Of a DNA stretch of 24,072 bases, positions 7,904 through 14,715 are shown one piece after another (positions within the stretch are counted from its first letter, which is position 1; each line of letters opens with the position of its first letter). Both the position numbers and the translations under genes were made by a program. The stretch is from Clostridia bacterium. Lineage in GTDB: Bacteria > Bacillota > Clostridia > TANB77 > UBA1234. Location: the NCBI GenBank assembly GCA_900753975.1, contig CAAEBC010000019.1, forward strand, positions 1-24,072, in the 5' to 3' direction. A model generated the notes under the pieces. The model did no database searches. It saw only the letters and a list, made by a program, of their open reading frames with translations, and was not told the DNA's origin.

Positions 7904-8013
7904 GATTTTCTATTTTACATCTCCTTTCTTGAATGTTTTTTGGTGGGGAGTTACTTTAATTTTAAAATGCGCTTTAGGAGTATATGCTGCTCTTGGTTTT
8001 GAGATAGTGGTGG

Positions 8014-8091
8014 GGTAGGGAAATATATTAAATTTTTTGAGCCCTCGCCACACCAAACCGTTGCTCAAAAAATTTAATATATTTCCCTACC
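8014..8091 (-). repeat. Perfect palindromic element, family P1 copy B
   Basis: Arms of 29 bp (8014-8042 and 8063-8091) are perfectly complementary around a 20-base loop that is the exact reverse complement of the loop in copy A. The central 62 bases match copy A completely in inverted orientation. The outermost 8 bp (GGTAGGGA) are unlike copy A but self-complementary. It lies 28 bases beyond the gerC stop, between convergent rnr and ger genes. Confidence 0.92.
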
Positions 8092-8119
8092 AAGGTAATT
8101 TGAAGCCGCTTGAGAAATT

Positions 8120-9295
8120 TTATATTTCTGTATTTTTAACTTTATGCGATATTACCTGCGAAACATTCAAACTTGTTTCCACATCAATATCGTATTTTGA
8201 ATTCTTATATTTCTCAAGCCATTTGTAGTTTTCAAATTCTTCCCAAGTTAAAAAGTTCGCTCTTGCAAGTCTTCCAATTCCAGCAATATCAGAGTCGAAT
8301 TTGTGTATTGTTAAGTCTAAATATTCTGATATATTCTTTTTAATTGCTTTGTTTAATTCGTCTTCTATTTTTTTTATATTTTCTGCCTTATGAAAGTCTA
8401 TTTCACTTCCGGATGAGAATAGGTGGGCTTCGATTTTTACTTTGCATTTTATTATAGGTGTGTCACCGTCGAGTGTTACTTTTATTTGTGGTGCGTTTCT
8501 TTGTATTAAGTGTACACTTATGACTTTGTTTTTTTCGTTGAAGTCTGGAACTGAAAATCCTGTTCCTTTTAATCCGTTTGTTAATATTTGATGTGAGATG
8601 ATATGTTCTTTGTCTAATATTCCAACCATTTTGCTACCTCTAAAGACTGCTAATCCGTCTTGTACTAGTTCGCTTTCTTCACCGCTTTCGTCTTCTAGTT
8701 TTATATAAACTCCGAATCCATTTCTGTCTATGGACTGGGCTGCGGTGTAGAAGTTTATTAGTTCTGAACTGGCTGCTTGGCTTGTGTAGTTTGAGGCATT
8801 GAATAGTAGTTCGTAGTATCTTGCAGGACTTACTTCTAATTTCGGAGATACTTTTTCTAATATGTCTTTTGCTTTTCCTTTGCAAACTATGAACTTTACT
8901 CTTGGTCTAATTTCGGTATGGCTTAGAAATACATTAATGTGGCCGCTCACTCCTTTTTTGGCAAGTTCTTCTGAATATACGATTACTTCTACGTGTGATA
9001 GGTTTAGTTCTTTGCTTATTTGTGCGTTTAGTTTTGTGTTGCCAATGCTAAGTGACGGAGCTGATACTGTGTATGTTGTATAGGTTGCGGTTCCTGTTTC
9101 TGAATTTTCTCCTGTTATTTTTAATGGGACAGCTATTTGGTATGTTATGGTTACTTCGTTATTTTCTCCGATATCTCCACCGATTGCTATGACGTATGCT
9201 AAGTTATCTATTTCGTATCTATCGTAGCAACCACTTAATATGAATGGGACAAAAAGCATTAGGATGATGAGTTTTGCACTATTAATTTTTTGCAT
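8120..9295 (-). CDS. gerKC: Germinant receptor lipoprotein GerC subunit (Ger(x)C family)
   Basis: GerC is the lipoprotein subunit of the spore inner-membrane germinant receptor. The 391-residue protein begins with a lipoprotein signal whose lipobox 'FILSGC' places the lipidated cysteine at residue 23, followed by the family hallmark 'YDRYEIDNLAYVIAIG'. The rest matches GerC layout, with 'LNLSHVEVIVYSEELAKKG' and 'HTEIRPRVKFIVCKGKAKDIL' in the N-terminal domain and a C-terminal domain near 'LIQRNAPQIKVTLDGDTPII'. The frame is open 46 codons further upstream, but the ATG at 9295 has GGAGG six bases away and gives the proper signal peptide. It overlaps the 3' end of gerB by 37 bases, as is usual in these operons. 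The subtype letter K is a general label; specificity cannot be read from the sequence. Confidence 0.92.
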   Translation of the reverse strand: MQKINSAKLIILMLFVPFILSGCYDRYEIDNLAYVIAIGGDIGENNEVTITYQIAVPLKITGENSETGTATYTTYTVSAPSLSIGNTKLNAQISKELNLSHVEVIVYSEELAKKGVSGHINVFLSHTEIRPRVKFIVCKGKAKDILEKVSPKLEVSPARYYELLFNASNYTSQAASSELINFYTAAQSIDRNGFGVYIKLEDESGEESELVQDGLAVFRGSKMVGILDKEHIISHQILTNGLKGTGFSVPDFNEKNKVISVHLIQRNAPQIKVTLDGDTPIIKCKVKIEAHLFSSGSEIDFHKAENIKKIEDELNKAIKKNISEYLDLTIHKFDSDIAGIGRLARANFLTWEEFENYKWLEKYKNSKYDIDVETSLNVSQVISHKVKNTEI

Positions 9296-10368
9296 TTGTA
9301 CCTCCTTTTTATTCGAGCAACTATTAAAAGAATGAGTGGGTTTACGATTATTACTATTGGTGTTATGTTTGAAAAAACGAAGTATCTTATTTTTAAGATT
9401 AAATCGTGCGATGTTAACATACAGCTTAAGCATACTGCGATTGTGGAAAATACTGGAATTAGTCTGTGTGAGTATTTTATATTAAACATTTTTTGAAATA
9501 TTTCCACAATAAAGCTAAGTGCGAGTGACAAGTATATAAATGTTGCCAAAAGCCAAAGTAAGATAAATATGGATTCTACTCTTTGGATGAATCGGCCTAA
9601 GTTTATAAGTCTTGTTAGTTCGAATATTGGAAAATAGTTTTCCATTATTGATGGGTACGGGAATATTCCAACTAGCAGGAAGAGTGATGGGATTATGAAA
9701 AAGGTGGCAAGGAAGAATGAGAAGTATCCTATTTTTTTATAATCTTTTACGAAAGGTGTTATTAGTAAAATAAAAAATACTCCTTCGTATTTTCCAACAT
9801 GATTAAATCCCTCTACAAAAAATTTTGAAACCCCGTTTCCAAATACGGGAAAGAAGTTTGTTAAATCAACATCTTTTTGTAGTGAAAAAAACATTAGTAA
9901 GAAGCCAACTACTATAAGTGGTGTTATGATTGAACCGGTTCTGAATATTCCTCGTATTCCTAAAAATACACTGATAGTAATAACGACTCCAAAGATAATG
10001 CTAATGTATTCTTGTGGTGCATTTTGTAATAGTACGTTTTGTAGGTTTTGTATAAACTCTGAAAATGTTAAAACAAAGGATACTAAAAGGTAAAGCAAGG
10101 TGATGATGCAAAATATTAGAAGTAGTGGCTTTCCACCGACATAGTTTGCGACATCGAAGATATCCATGTTTGCAAAATTTTTATATAGAGCAAGTATTAT
10201 TGCTAAAAATATAAATGTTATAATAGATGTGTATATACTGTGTAGGAAAGTAGCTGTTCCTATTGTTTCTACTGTGAATGTAGGTATGGTAAGCAATGTG
10301 GGAATAAGAGATATGCATCCTATTGTTGCTATTGCTTCCCATGTTCCTATTTTTAAATTTTTACTCAA
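9259..10368 (-). CDS. gerKB: Germinant receptor permease-like GerB subunit
   Basis: GerB is a multi-pass membrane subunit of the germinant receptor related to amino-acid/polyamine/organocation transporters. The 369-residue protein has about ten hydrophobic segments and the family N-terminus 'KIGTWEAIATIGCISLIPTLL'. Characteristic features are 'FVEGFNHVGKYEGVFFILLITPFV' in the middle and 'RFIQRVESIFILLWLLATFIYLSLAL' later. The TTG at 10368 is chosen because AAGGAG lies eight bases upstream; the GTG nine bases earlier overlaps that site. The gene follows gerA after an 83-base gap containing repeated GTCCCTAATTCT motifs and overlaps gerC. Confidence 0.92.
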   Translation of the reverse strand: MSKNLKIGTWEAIATIGCISLIPTLLTIPTFTVETIGTATFLHSIYTSIITFIFLAIILALYKNFANMDIFDVANYVGGKPLLLIFCIITLLYLLVSFVLTFSEFIQNLQNVLLQNAPQEYISIIFGVVITISVFLGIRGIFRTGSIITPLIVVGFLLMFFSLQKDVDLTNFFPVFGNGVSKFFVEGFNHVGKYEGVFFILLITPFVKDYKKIGYFSFFLATFFIIPSLFLLVGIFPYPSIMENYFPIFELTRLINLGRFIQRVESIFILLWLLATFIYLSLALSFIVEIFQKMFNIKYSHRLIPVFSTIAVCLSCMLTSHDLILKIRYFVFSNITPIVIIVNPLILLIVARIKRRYKCKKLIVQNSSS

Positions 10369-10407
10369 ATAAATCACTCCTTAACTGCACTTTTAAAATG
10401 AAGGTGT

Positions 10408-10469
10408 GTCCCTAATTCTCAAAAATGAGAATTTTCCTCCGTCCCTAATTCTTATCGTCCCTCATTCTT
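10408..10469 (-). repeat. Three GTCCCT(A/C)ATTCT repeats with a hairpin, at the gerA-gerB junction
   Basis: On the minus strand the motif AGAAT(T/G)AGGGAC occurs three times: plus-strand positions 10408-10419, 10441-10452 and 10457-10468. The unit nearest gerA codes its last residues (KNEGR), and the next unit contains its stop codon. An 8-bp perfect hairpin (10414-10421 with 10426-10433, loop AAAA) joins the distal unit. Motifs of the GGGAC type are widespread in intergenic palindromes of Clostridia, which suggests a degenerate mobile repeat, but that link is from memory. Confidence 0.65.
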
Positions 10470-12083
10470 ACTTTTCCATTTCATAGAAATTTTTGGCTCT
10501 TTTTTCTTTTCTTTTACTTTTAAAAATGATGGTCTGTTTTCTTGTTTCCAAATTGGCAGTGCAAAGAAATCGTCTGCTACGGCTGAGTTTCTAAGTGGTG
10601 CGTAAGGTGTTAGATATGGGACTCCAAATGAAATTGCTGTAGACAGTAAGCACATATTTATAAAAAGGCCAATAGCTATTCCTAAAAAGCCGGACCATGA
10701 ACCGAGAAAGATATATATAAATCGTAAGATTCTGTAGCTATAGTTTAATGCAAAGTTGGGAACAGCAAAAGTGCTTATACCTGTTAGTGCTACGATTATC
10801 ACTAAAATAGGGCTTACGATGTTTGCTGTAACAATTGCTTGACCTAAAATAAGTGTGCCTACTATTCCCAAAGTTGGACCAACTGGTGCTGGCGTCCTTA
10901 TAGAGGCTTCACGTATAATTTCAAAAGCGACTTCCATTATGAGTAGTTCTATCAGCATTGAGAAAGGTACTTTTTCTCTCGTACCAGCAATAGAGAAAAG
11001 TAAATCTGTTGGTATCATTTCTTGATGAAATGTAGTTATCGCGATATAAAGTCCTGGTAATAGTACTGAAAATATTACGGCTGGTATTCTAAAAAATCTA
11101 AGAAGTAAGGTATAAGGGTATCTTATATATGAGTCCTCTGAAGAACGTAAAAAGTCAGAGTATAGTGCGGGGACAATTAATACTTCTGGACTGCCTTCTA
11201 CAATTATTGCAACACGTCCTTCTGTTAAATTTGATGCAACTTTATCTGGCCTTTCTGTACTTAGTATTAATGGTTCAACTATAAATGTTTTATCTTCTAT
11301 AAGTTGTTCTACTTGACCTGCATCAAGTAAGTAATCAATATCAATCCCTTCTAAACGTCGTTTAACTTCTTCGATGAGTGAATCATTTGTTATGTTAGTT
11401 ATATACGCAATTGCACATTTTGTTTTACTGTGAGTACCAATTTCTATAGTTTCAAAAATAAGATTTTCATCTTTAACGTATTTTCTAATTAGAGCGGTAT
11501 CTGTTCTAAATCCCTCTACAAAAGCTTCGCTAGGACCTTTTATCGTCATTTCGTTTTCTGCTTTATTAACACTACGCGTAGGAATATTTTTTGTATCGCA
11601 AACAAAAGATATATCTAGTGTATCTATGATAATTGCAGAGCTACCGTGTAATATAGCATCAATAACTTTACTATATGTGTTAGCAAAACTTACTTGGTTT
11701 TCAGTTAGCAAACTTCCTAGTAATATATCTTTTAGATTTAAAATATTTTTGGATTTTATTATACTGTGTGGGGTTGAATTTTCTACTTTGATACCACGCA
11801 TTAACTGACGAAGTAAACTGTTATTAATCATATCAGAATCAGATAAGCCGTCGTAAAACAGAAGTAGGGCATTATATTTTTCATTATTTATTGTGATGTC
11901 AAATAGTCGAAATATTAAATCATTTGAATCTGGAAAATGAAGCAAGTCTTTTAATACTTCTATATTTTTAGTTAAAGAAAAATCTAATTTGTTATTTTTG
12001 TTATATTTATTTTTTATGGGTTCATTTGAACTTTCTATTTGAAAAATATCTTTTTTGTTTGGATCAAAATTAAAAAATGACAT
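10452..12083 (-). CDS. gerKA: Germinant receptor GerA subunit
   Basis: GerA is the large subunit of the nutrient germinant receptor in the inner membrane of the spore. The 543-residue protein has a long hydrophilic N-terminal part (about 1-270) and a membrane domain with several helices in the second half. The family core is clear: 'EGSPEVLIVPALYSDFLRSSEDSYIRY', 'LYIAITTFHQEMIPTDLLFSIAGTREKVPFS', 'EIIREASIRTPAPVGPTLGIVG' and 'PNFALNYSYRILRF'. The start at 12083 is preferred over the further upstream one in the same frame because TAGGAG is eight bases before it and homologues have no such N-terminal extension. It heads the operon gerA-gerB-gerC. Expression in the forespore (sigma-G) is expected for the family, but I could not identify a convincing sigma-G promoter. 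Confidence 0.94.
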   Translation of the reverse strand: MSFFNFDPNKKDIFQIESSNEPIKNKYNKNNKLDFSLTKNIEVLKDLLHFPDSNDLIFRLFDITINNEKYNALLLFYDGLSDSDMINNSLLRQLMRGIKVENSTPHSIIKSKNILNLKDILLGSLLTENQVSFANTYSKVIDAILHGSSAIIIDTLDISFVCDTKNIPTRSVNKAENEMTIKGPSEAFVEGFRTDTALIRKYVKDENLIFETIEIGTHSKTKCAIAYITNITNDSLIEEVKRRLEGIDIDYLLDAGQVEQLIEDKTFIVEPLILSTERPDKVASNLTEGRVAIIVEGSPEVLIVPALYSDFLRSSEDSYIRYPYTLLLRFFRIPAVIFSVLLPGLYIAITTFHQEMIPTDLLFSIAGTREKVPFSMLIELLIMEVAFEIIREASIRTPAPVGPTLGIVGTLILGQAIVTANIVSPILVIIVALTGISTFAVPNFALNYSYRILRFIYIFLGSWSGFLGIAIGLFINMCLLSTAISFGVPYLTPYAPLRNSAVADDFFALPIWKQENRPSFLKVKEKKKEPKISMKWKSKNEGR

Positions 12084-12163
12084 ACATAAAACTCCTATAA
12101 TAAATTGTTTATAGATAGTTTTATCTAAATTGAGAGAAATATACAAAGAATATAAATATTAAC

Positions 12164-12192
12164 TTGAAAATGAATCTTACTTATGATATCTT
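12164..12192 (+). promoter_or_regulatory. Promoter of the candidate toxin mRNA
   Basis: TTGAAA at 12164-12169, 17-base spacer, TATCTT at 12187-12192; the RNA would start near 12199, about 70 bases before the toxin ATG. Confidence 0.6.
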
Positions 12193-12224
12193 GGATACGA
12201 TGAAGGAATTAAGCAGAGCGGTTG

Positions 12225-12259
12225 ACCTTTCATAATAGGAATCCTCCTTAGTGAAAGGT
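12225..12259 (+). promoter_or_regulatory. Hairpin that sequesters the toxin ribosome-binding site
   Basis: ACCTTTCA (12225-12232) is the exact reverse complement of TGAAAGGT (12252-12259), and more pairs are possible inside. The right arm contains the AAAGG ribosome-binding site of the small toxin ORF, so the folded mRNA would be poorly translated, a usual trait of type I toxin messages. Confidence 0.65.
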
Positions 12260-12268
12260 GATGATGTT

Positions 12269-12358
12269 ATGGTACAAAATGATTACATATTAGATATGAT
12301 AATTATTATACTTATAGCTATCGTTTTAAAAAGGTTACTTTTTAAACGAAAAAAATAA
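12269..12358 (+). CDS. Candidate type I toxin, 29-residue membrane peptide
   Basis: The ATG at 12269 opens a 29-codon frame. The peptide begins MVQNDYILDM, continues with one hydrophobic helix (roughly residues 7-20, Ile/Leu rich) and ends in a basic tail 'RLLFKRKK'. This is the architecture of Fst/TxpA/Hol-Tox type toxins: short, one helix, charged C-terminus. The ribosome-binding site GAAAGGTG is 10 bases upstream and lies in a hairpin. The stop codon is embedded in the left arm of a 14-bp bidirectional terminator, and a canonical promoter faces the gene from the other side. This compact convergent layout supports a type I toxin-antitoxin pair. It lies between gerA and ylbF, both of which have their own start signals. 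I do not recognise the exact toxin family; the call rests on architecture and context. Confidence 0.6.
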   Translation: MVQNDYILDMIIIILIAIVLKRLLFKRKK

Positions 12359-12393
12359 TCACTCTGTTTTCACGACCTCAGTGATTATTTTTT
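12350..12393. terminator. Bidirectional terminator shared by toxin mRNA and antisense RNA
   Basis: A perfect 14-bp stem (12350-12363, AAAAAATAATCACT, with 12380-12393) encloses a 16-base loop. The ends are A6 on the left and T6 on the right, so it would terminate transcription on both strands. The two RNAs would overlap across the whole hairpin. Confidence 0.85.
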
Positions 12394-12436
12394 AATAATA
12401 TAGCAGGCCAACCGCTTATGCGGAATTCCTTTACCT
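12350..12436 (-). ncRNA. Candidate antisense (antitoxin) RNA
   Basis: A promoter on the minus strand (12443-12471) would start an RNA near 12436 that ends at the shared terminator, about 85 bases long, with no ORF. Its 5' part includes a small CCGC-ATAA-GCGG hairpin and the palindrome GGAATTCC. Its first ~30 bases resemble the toxin mRNA leader (AAGGAATT, AGCGGTTG, CC), an inverted repeat in the DNA. It could pair with the toxin mRNA through the terminator overlap and through the GGAATTCC region with the leader loop (AGGAATCCTCC). Exact ends are inferred. Confidence 0.55.
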
Positions 12437-12442
12437 ACGTTT

Positions 12443-12471
12443 ATTCTAGTATATTTTATAGAAAAAGTCAA
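12443..12471 (-). promoter_or_regulatory. Promoter of the candidate antitoxin RNA
   Basis: On the minus strand: TTGACT (12466-12471), a 17-base spacer, TAGAAT (12443-12448). It is close to consensus and stronger than the toxin promoter, as expected for an antitoxin RNA. Confidence 0.7.
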
Positions 12472-12560
12472 TATTTTCTAACATGATTAATTAATAATAA
12501 TGCTAAGGTATATTGATTTATTCCTATGAATTTAACATATTTTAAGAGGAGGTTTTTTGA

Positions 12561-12896
12561 TTGAATCCGTACGATAAAGTAAAAGAATTAGTAAAAGCTA
12601 TTAAAGAAAGCAAAGAAGCAAAAGAATATTTAGCTTTAAAAGAGGAGCTATATACAGATATATCAAATAAAGAAATGATAAAAGATTTTAGAGAAAAACA
12701 AGTAGAAGTTCAAAGTCTACTTATGCAAGGCAAAGAAGCTGATGCTGAAAAAATGGAAAAGTTACAATCACTTTATCAAATACTTGCTTCTAATGCAAAA
12801 ATAAAAGAATTCTTTGATAAAGAAGTACAATTTGATGTTATGCTTTCAGATATATATAAAATAATAGCTGAGGGCTTAAGCGATATTATAGAGTAA
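12561..12896 (+). CDS. ylbF: YlbF/YmcA family regulator
   Basis: The 111-residue protein is a helical YlbF-family member with the usual pattern 'VKELVKAIKESKEAKEYLALKEEL', the central 'MIKDFREKQVEVQSLLMQGKE' and 'LASNAKIKEFFDKEVQFDVMLSDIYKIIAEGL' at the C-terminus. In B. subtilis YlbF, YmcA and YaaT form a complex that acts with RNase Y in mRNA maturation and affects sporulation, competence and biofilm genes. The start is a TTG at 12561 with AGAGGAGG eight bases upstream. The stop is 16 bases before the deaminase start, so the two genes form an operon. Some YlbF-family genes occur in many copies with unrelated neighbours, so the precise partner is uncertain. Confidence 0.88.
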   Translation: MNPYDKVKELVKAIKESKEAKEYLALKEELYTDISNKEMIKDFREKQVEVQSLLMQGKEADAEKMEKLQSLYQILASNAKIKEFFDKEVQFDVMLSDIYKIIAEGLSDIIE

Positions 12897-12912
12897 ATTA
12901 TTGGAGGAACAA

Positions 12913-14178
12913 ATGAGAATTTTAATAAAAAATGGTTATGTTGTTTCGATGGTATCAGATATAAAGAAAGCTGATATTTTGATAGAAGATGATAGGATAA
13001 AAAAAATCGGGATCATAAATGAAGAAGTAGACAAGGTTATAGATGCCACAAATAAAGCTGTTATGCCGGGCTTAATAAATGCACATGTTCATTCAGCTAT
13101 GTCTGTTTTTAGAGGTTACAATGATGAATTGGAACTTATGAATTGGCTAAAGGAAATGTGGAAAGTTGAAGATAGAATGAAAAAAGAAGATGTATATTAT
13201 GCTTCTATGATTTCTGGAATAGAAATGCTAAAGAGTGGAACCACTACTTTTAACGATCATTATTTCTTTGAAGAACAAACTGCTAAAGTTGCAGAAGATT
13301 TAGGCTTAAGGGCTATCCTTTCAAGATGTATTATTGGAGAGGGAGAAGATGCAAGCACTAGAATTGCTGAAGCAGAGGCACTATATAATGAATGGCATAA
13401 TAAATGTAATGGTAGAATTAAAGTATGTGTTGGAATTCATGCACCATATACATGTCCACCAGATACAATAAGACGTTCGTTAGAGCTTGCAGATAGACTA
13501 GGTACTCCGGTGCATATACATTATCTTGAAACTCAAGACGAGGTTAATCAGATATTTGAAACTTACGAAAAATCTGTTACAGATTATCTAAAGGATTTAA
13601 ATCTTTTCAACTATCATGTTATATTGGCTCATGGCGTAAAGGTAAATGATGATGATATCGAAGTACTAAAAAATATTAGTGGTGGTATTGTTCATAATCC
13701 TATTAGTAATATGAAACTTGGAAGTGGTTTTGCACCAGTTAAGAAGATGAGAGATGCGGGAATTAGTGTAGCTCTTGGAACTGACGGCCAAGGTAGTACA
13801 AATACACTTGATATGTTTGAAGAAATCAAACTTGCTGCTTATTTGCAAAAGGGTATGTTTGGTACTGCTGCTGCAATTTCTGCTAAAGATGTTCTCGAGA
13901 TGGCAACTATAGAAGGAGCTAGAGTTTTAGGAATAGATAGCGAAGTTGGTTCTTTAGAAGTTGGTAAGAAAGCTGATATAATACTTATAGATTTGAACAA
14001 ACCTCATTTGCTACCAAGACAAGATATATATTCTCTTCTTGCTTATAGTGTTAATGGTGCGGATGTTGATACAAGCATAATTGACGGCAAGATAGTTATG
14101 GAAGACAGAAAAGTTTTAGGCACTGATGAAGATGAAATGAAACAAAGAATTGAAATGACGAAAAATAGGTTGTTTTAG
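12913..14178 (+). CDS. mtaD: 5-methylthioadenosine/S-adenosylhomocysteine deaminase
   Basis: The 421-residue protein is an amidohydrolase-superfamily deaminase that converts adenosyl thioethers (SAH, MTA) or adenosine to the inosyl forms. Metal and catalytic residues are visible: HVH at 58-60 in 'LINAHVHSAMSVFRG', His203 and Glu206 in 'HIHYLET', His240 in 'VILAHGVKVND' and Asp291 in 'ALGTDGQGSTNTLDMFEE'. Length and motif order fit the MtaD/SsnA group. ATG 12913 is preferred over a TTG 12 bases earlier, because GGAGG lies at 12903-12907 with correct spacing. It is co-transcribed with ylbF and followed 29 bases later by the 50-codon microsatellite ORF. Substrate preference cannot be fixed from sequence; other purine-ring deaminases of this superfamily remain possible. 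Confidence 0.9.
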   Translation: MRILIKNGYVVSMVSDIKKADILIEDDRIKKIGIINEEVDKVIDATNKAVMPGLINAHVHSAMSVFRGYNDELELMNWLKEMWKVEDRMKKEDVYYASMISGIEMLKSGTTTFNDHYFFEEQTAKVAEDLGLRAILSRCIIGEGEDASTRIAEAEALYNEWHNKCNGRIKVCVGIHAPYTCPPDTIRRSLELADRLGTPVHIHYLETQDEVNQIFETYEKSVTDYLKDLNLFNYHVILAHGVKVNDDDIEVLKNISGGIVHNPISNMKLGSGFAPVKKMRDAGISVALGTDGQGSTNTLDMFEEIKLAAYLQKGMFGTAAAISAKDVLEMATIEGARVLGIDSEVGSLEVGKKADIILIDLNKPHLLPRQDIYSLLAYSVNGADVDTSIIDGKIVMEDRKVLGTDEDEMKQRIEMTKNRLF

Positions 14179-14207
14179 TAGATAGAATGTAGAAAGGAAT
14201 GAGTACA

Positions 14208-14360
14208 ATGAAAAATCGCCTCGTAACCGTTGCGGCTGTACACACACACACACACACACACACGGATACTTCGCTTAAAAATAGAATTGTAGTTATAGCT
14301 TGTAATTGTTTTATTGCAGGTTTGATTTTTGGTACTCAAAATTTAATAAGGGATGGATAA
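14208..14360 (+). CDS. 50-residue membrane peptide with a His-Thr repeat (possible phase-variable gene)
   Basis: The ATG at 14208 has an AAAGGA site about 10 bases upstream (an in-frame ATG at 14199 is too near it). The frame encodes MKNRLVTVAAV, then an alternating His-Thr tract from an (AC)12 repeat, then 'DTSLKNRIVVIACNCFIAGL' and a tail ending RDG. The second half contains one plausible membrane helix (about residues 27-42). 'KNRLVTVA' and 'KNRIVVIA' look like two versions of one segment, perhaps an internal duplication. The TAA at 14358 is followed directly by a strong terminator, which fits a transcribed gene. Loss of one AC unit leads to a stop 11 codons past the tract and gain of one to a stop 5 codons past it. 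No homologue recognised. Confidence 0.5.
   Translation: MKNRLVTVAAVHTHTHTHTDTSLKNRIVVIACNCFIAGLIFGTQNLIRDG
14240..14263 (+). repeat. (AC)12 dinucleotide microsatellite
   Basis: Twelve uninterrupted AC units inside the 50-codon ORF. The length is unusual in a low-GC bacterial genome and prone to slipped-strand change; both one-unit changes shift the frame into an early stop. Confidence 0.97.
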
Positions 14361-14364
14361 TGAG

Positions 14365-14419
14365 GCTAACTCTGTGCTTTTGCAATTTGGATTTGCGAAA
14401 GTATGGGGTTAGCTTTTTT
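14365..14419 (+). terminator. Strong intrinsic terminator after the ylbF-mtaD-microORF group
   Basis: A 19-bp stem (14365-14383 with 14395-14413), all differences being G-U pairs, has an 11-base loop and is followed by TTTTTT. Confidence 0.88.
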
Positions 14420-14439
14420 GTGTGCTGGTTGTGGTGGCA

Positions 14440-14576
14440 AAGTCAGATAACACTTTTATTTGAAATGACTTCGTCAAGATAGAATTGCTGGGTGGATGGT
14501 AGGTTATAGCTTAGCAAATGTTAACGCAATCTCCAGTCTTGACAAAGCCATTTCAAATAAAAGTGTTATCTGACTT
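14440..14576. repeat. Long palindrome, family P2 copy 2
   Basis: Arms of 40 bases (14440-14479 and 14537-14576) pair at 38 positions. The core GTCAAG-TAG-ATTGC and CGCAATCTCCA-CTTGACAAA repeats that of the element at 4274-4374 in the same orientation, and the outer arms share GATAA-ACTTTTA. Other arm bases differ between the copies but pair within each. The loop carries ~35 extra bases missing from copy 1. The remaining 14577-14700 is AT-rich with nothing identified. Confidence 0.85.
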
Positions 14577-14715
14577 CTAAACAAAATGGTACAAAAGTTT
14601 ATATTAATATAGTTAAATATCTGTAAGAAATAGTAGTGTAAATTATCAAAGGTATAGTGAAAAATATTAGGTATAAAAAGCAAAATACTTAAAAAATTTG
14701 AAGGAGTGTAAGTAT

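Noticed and set aside
8037..8228. Plus-strand frame across the P1 palindrome
   Set aside because: It runs through the palindrome and antisense to the end of gerC, without a ribosome-binding site.
9296..9433. N-terminal extension of GerC
   Set aside because: It would bury the lipoprotein signal peptide, which must be N-terminal, and ATG 9295 has a GGAGG site.
12084..12146. N-terminal extension of GerA
   Set aside because: No ribosome-binding site; the ATG at 12083 has a properly spaced TAGGAG and a normal family N-terminus.
12084..12200. Sigma-G promoter ahead of the ger operon
   Set aside because: Only weak partial matches to the -35 and -10 elements were found in very AT-rich sequence.
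12203..12431. Inverted repeat flanking the toxin locus read as transposon ends
   Set aside because: The similarity is explained by the two RNA leaders immediately after facing promoters; no target duplication or transposase was seen.
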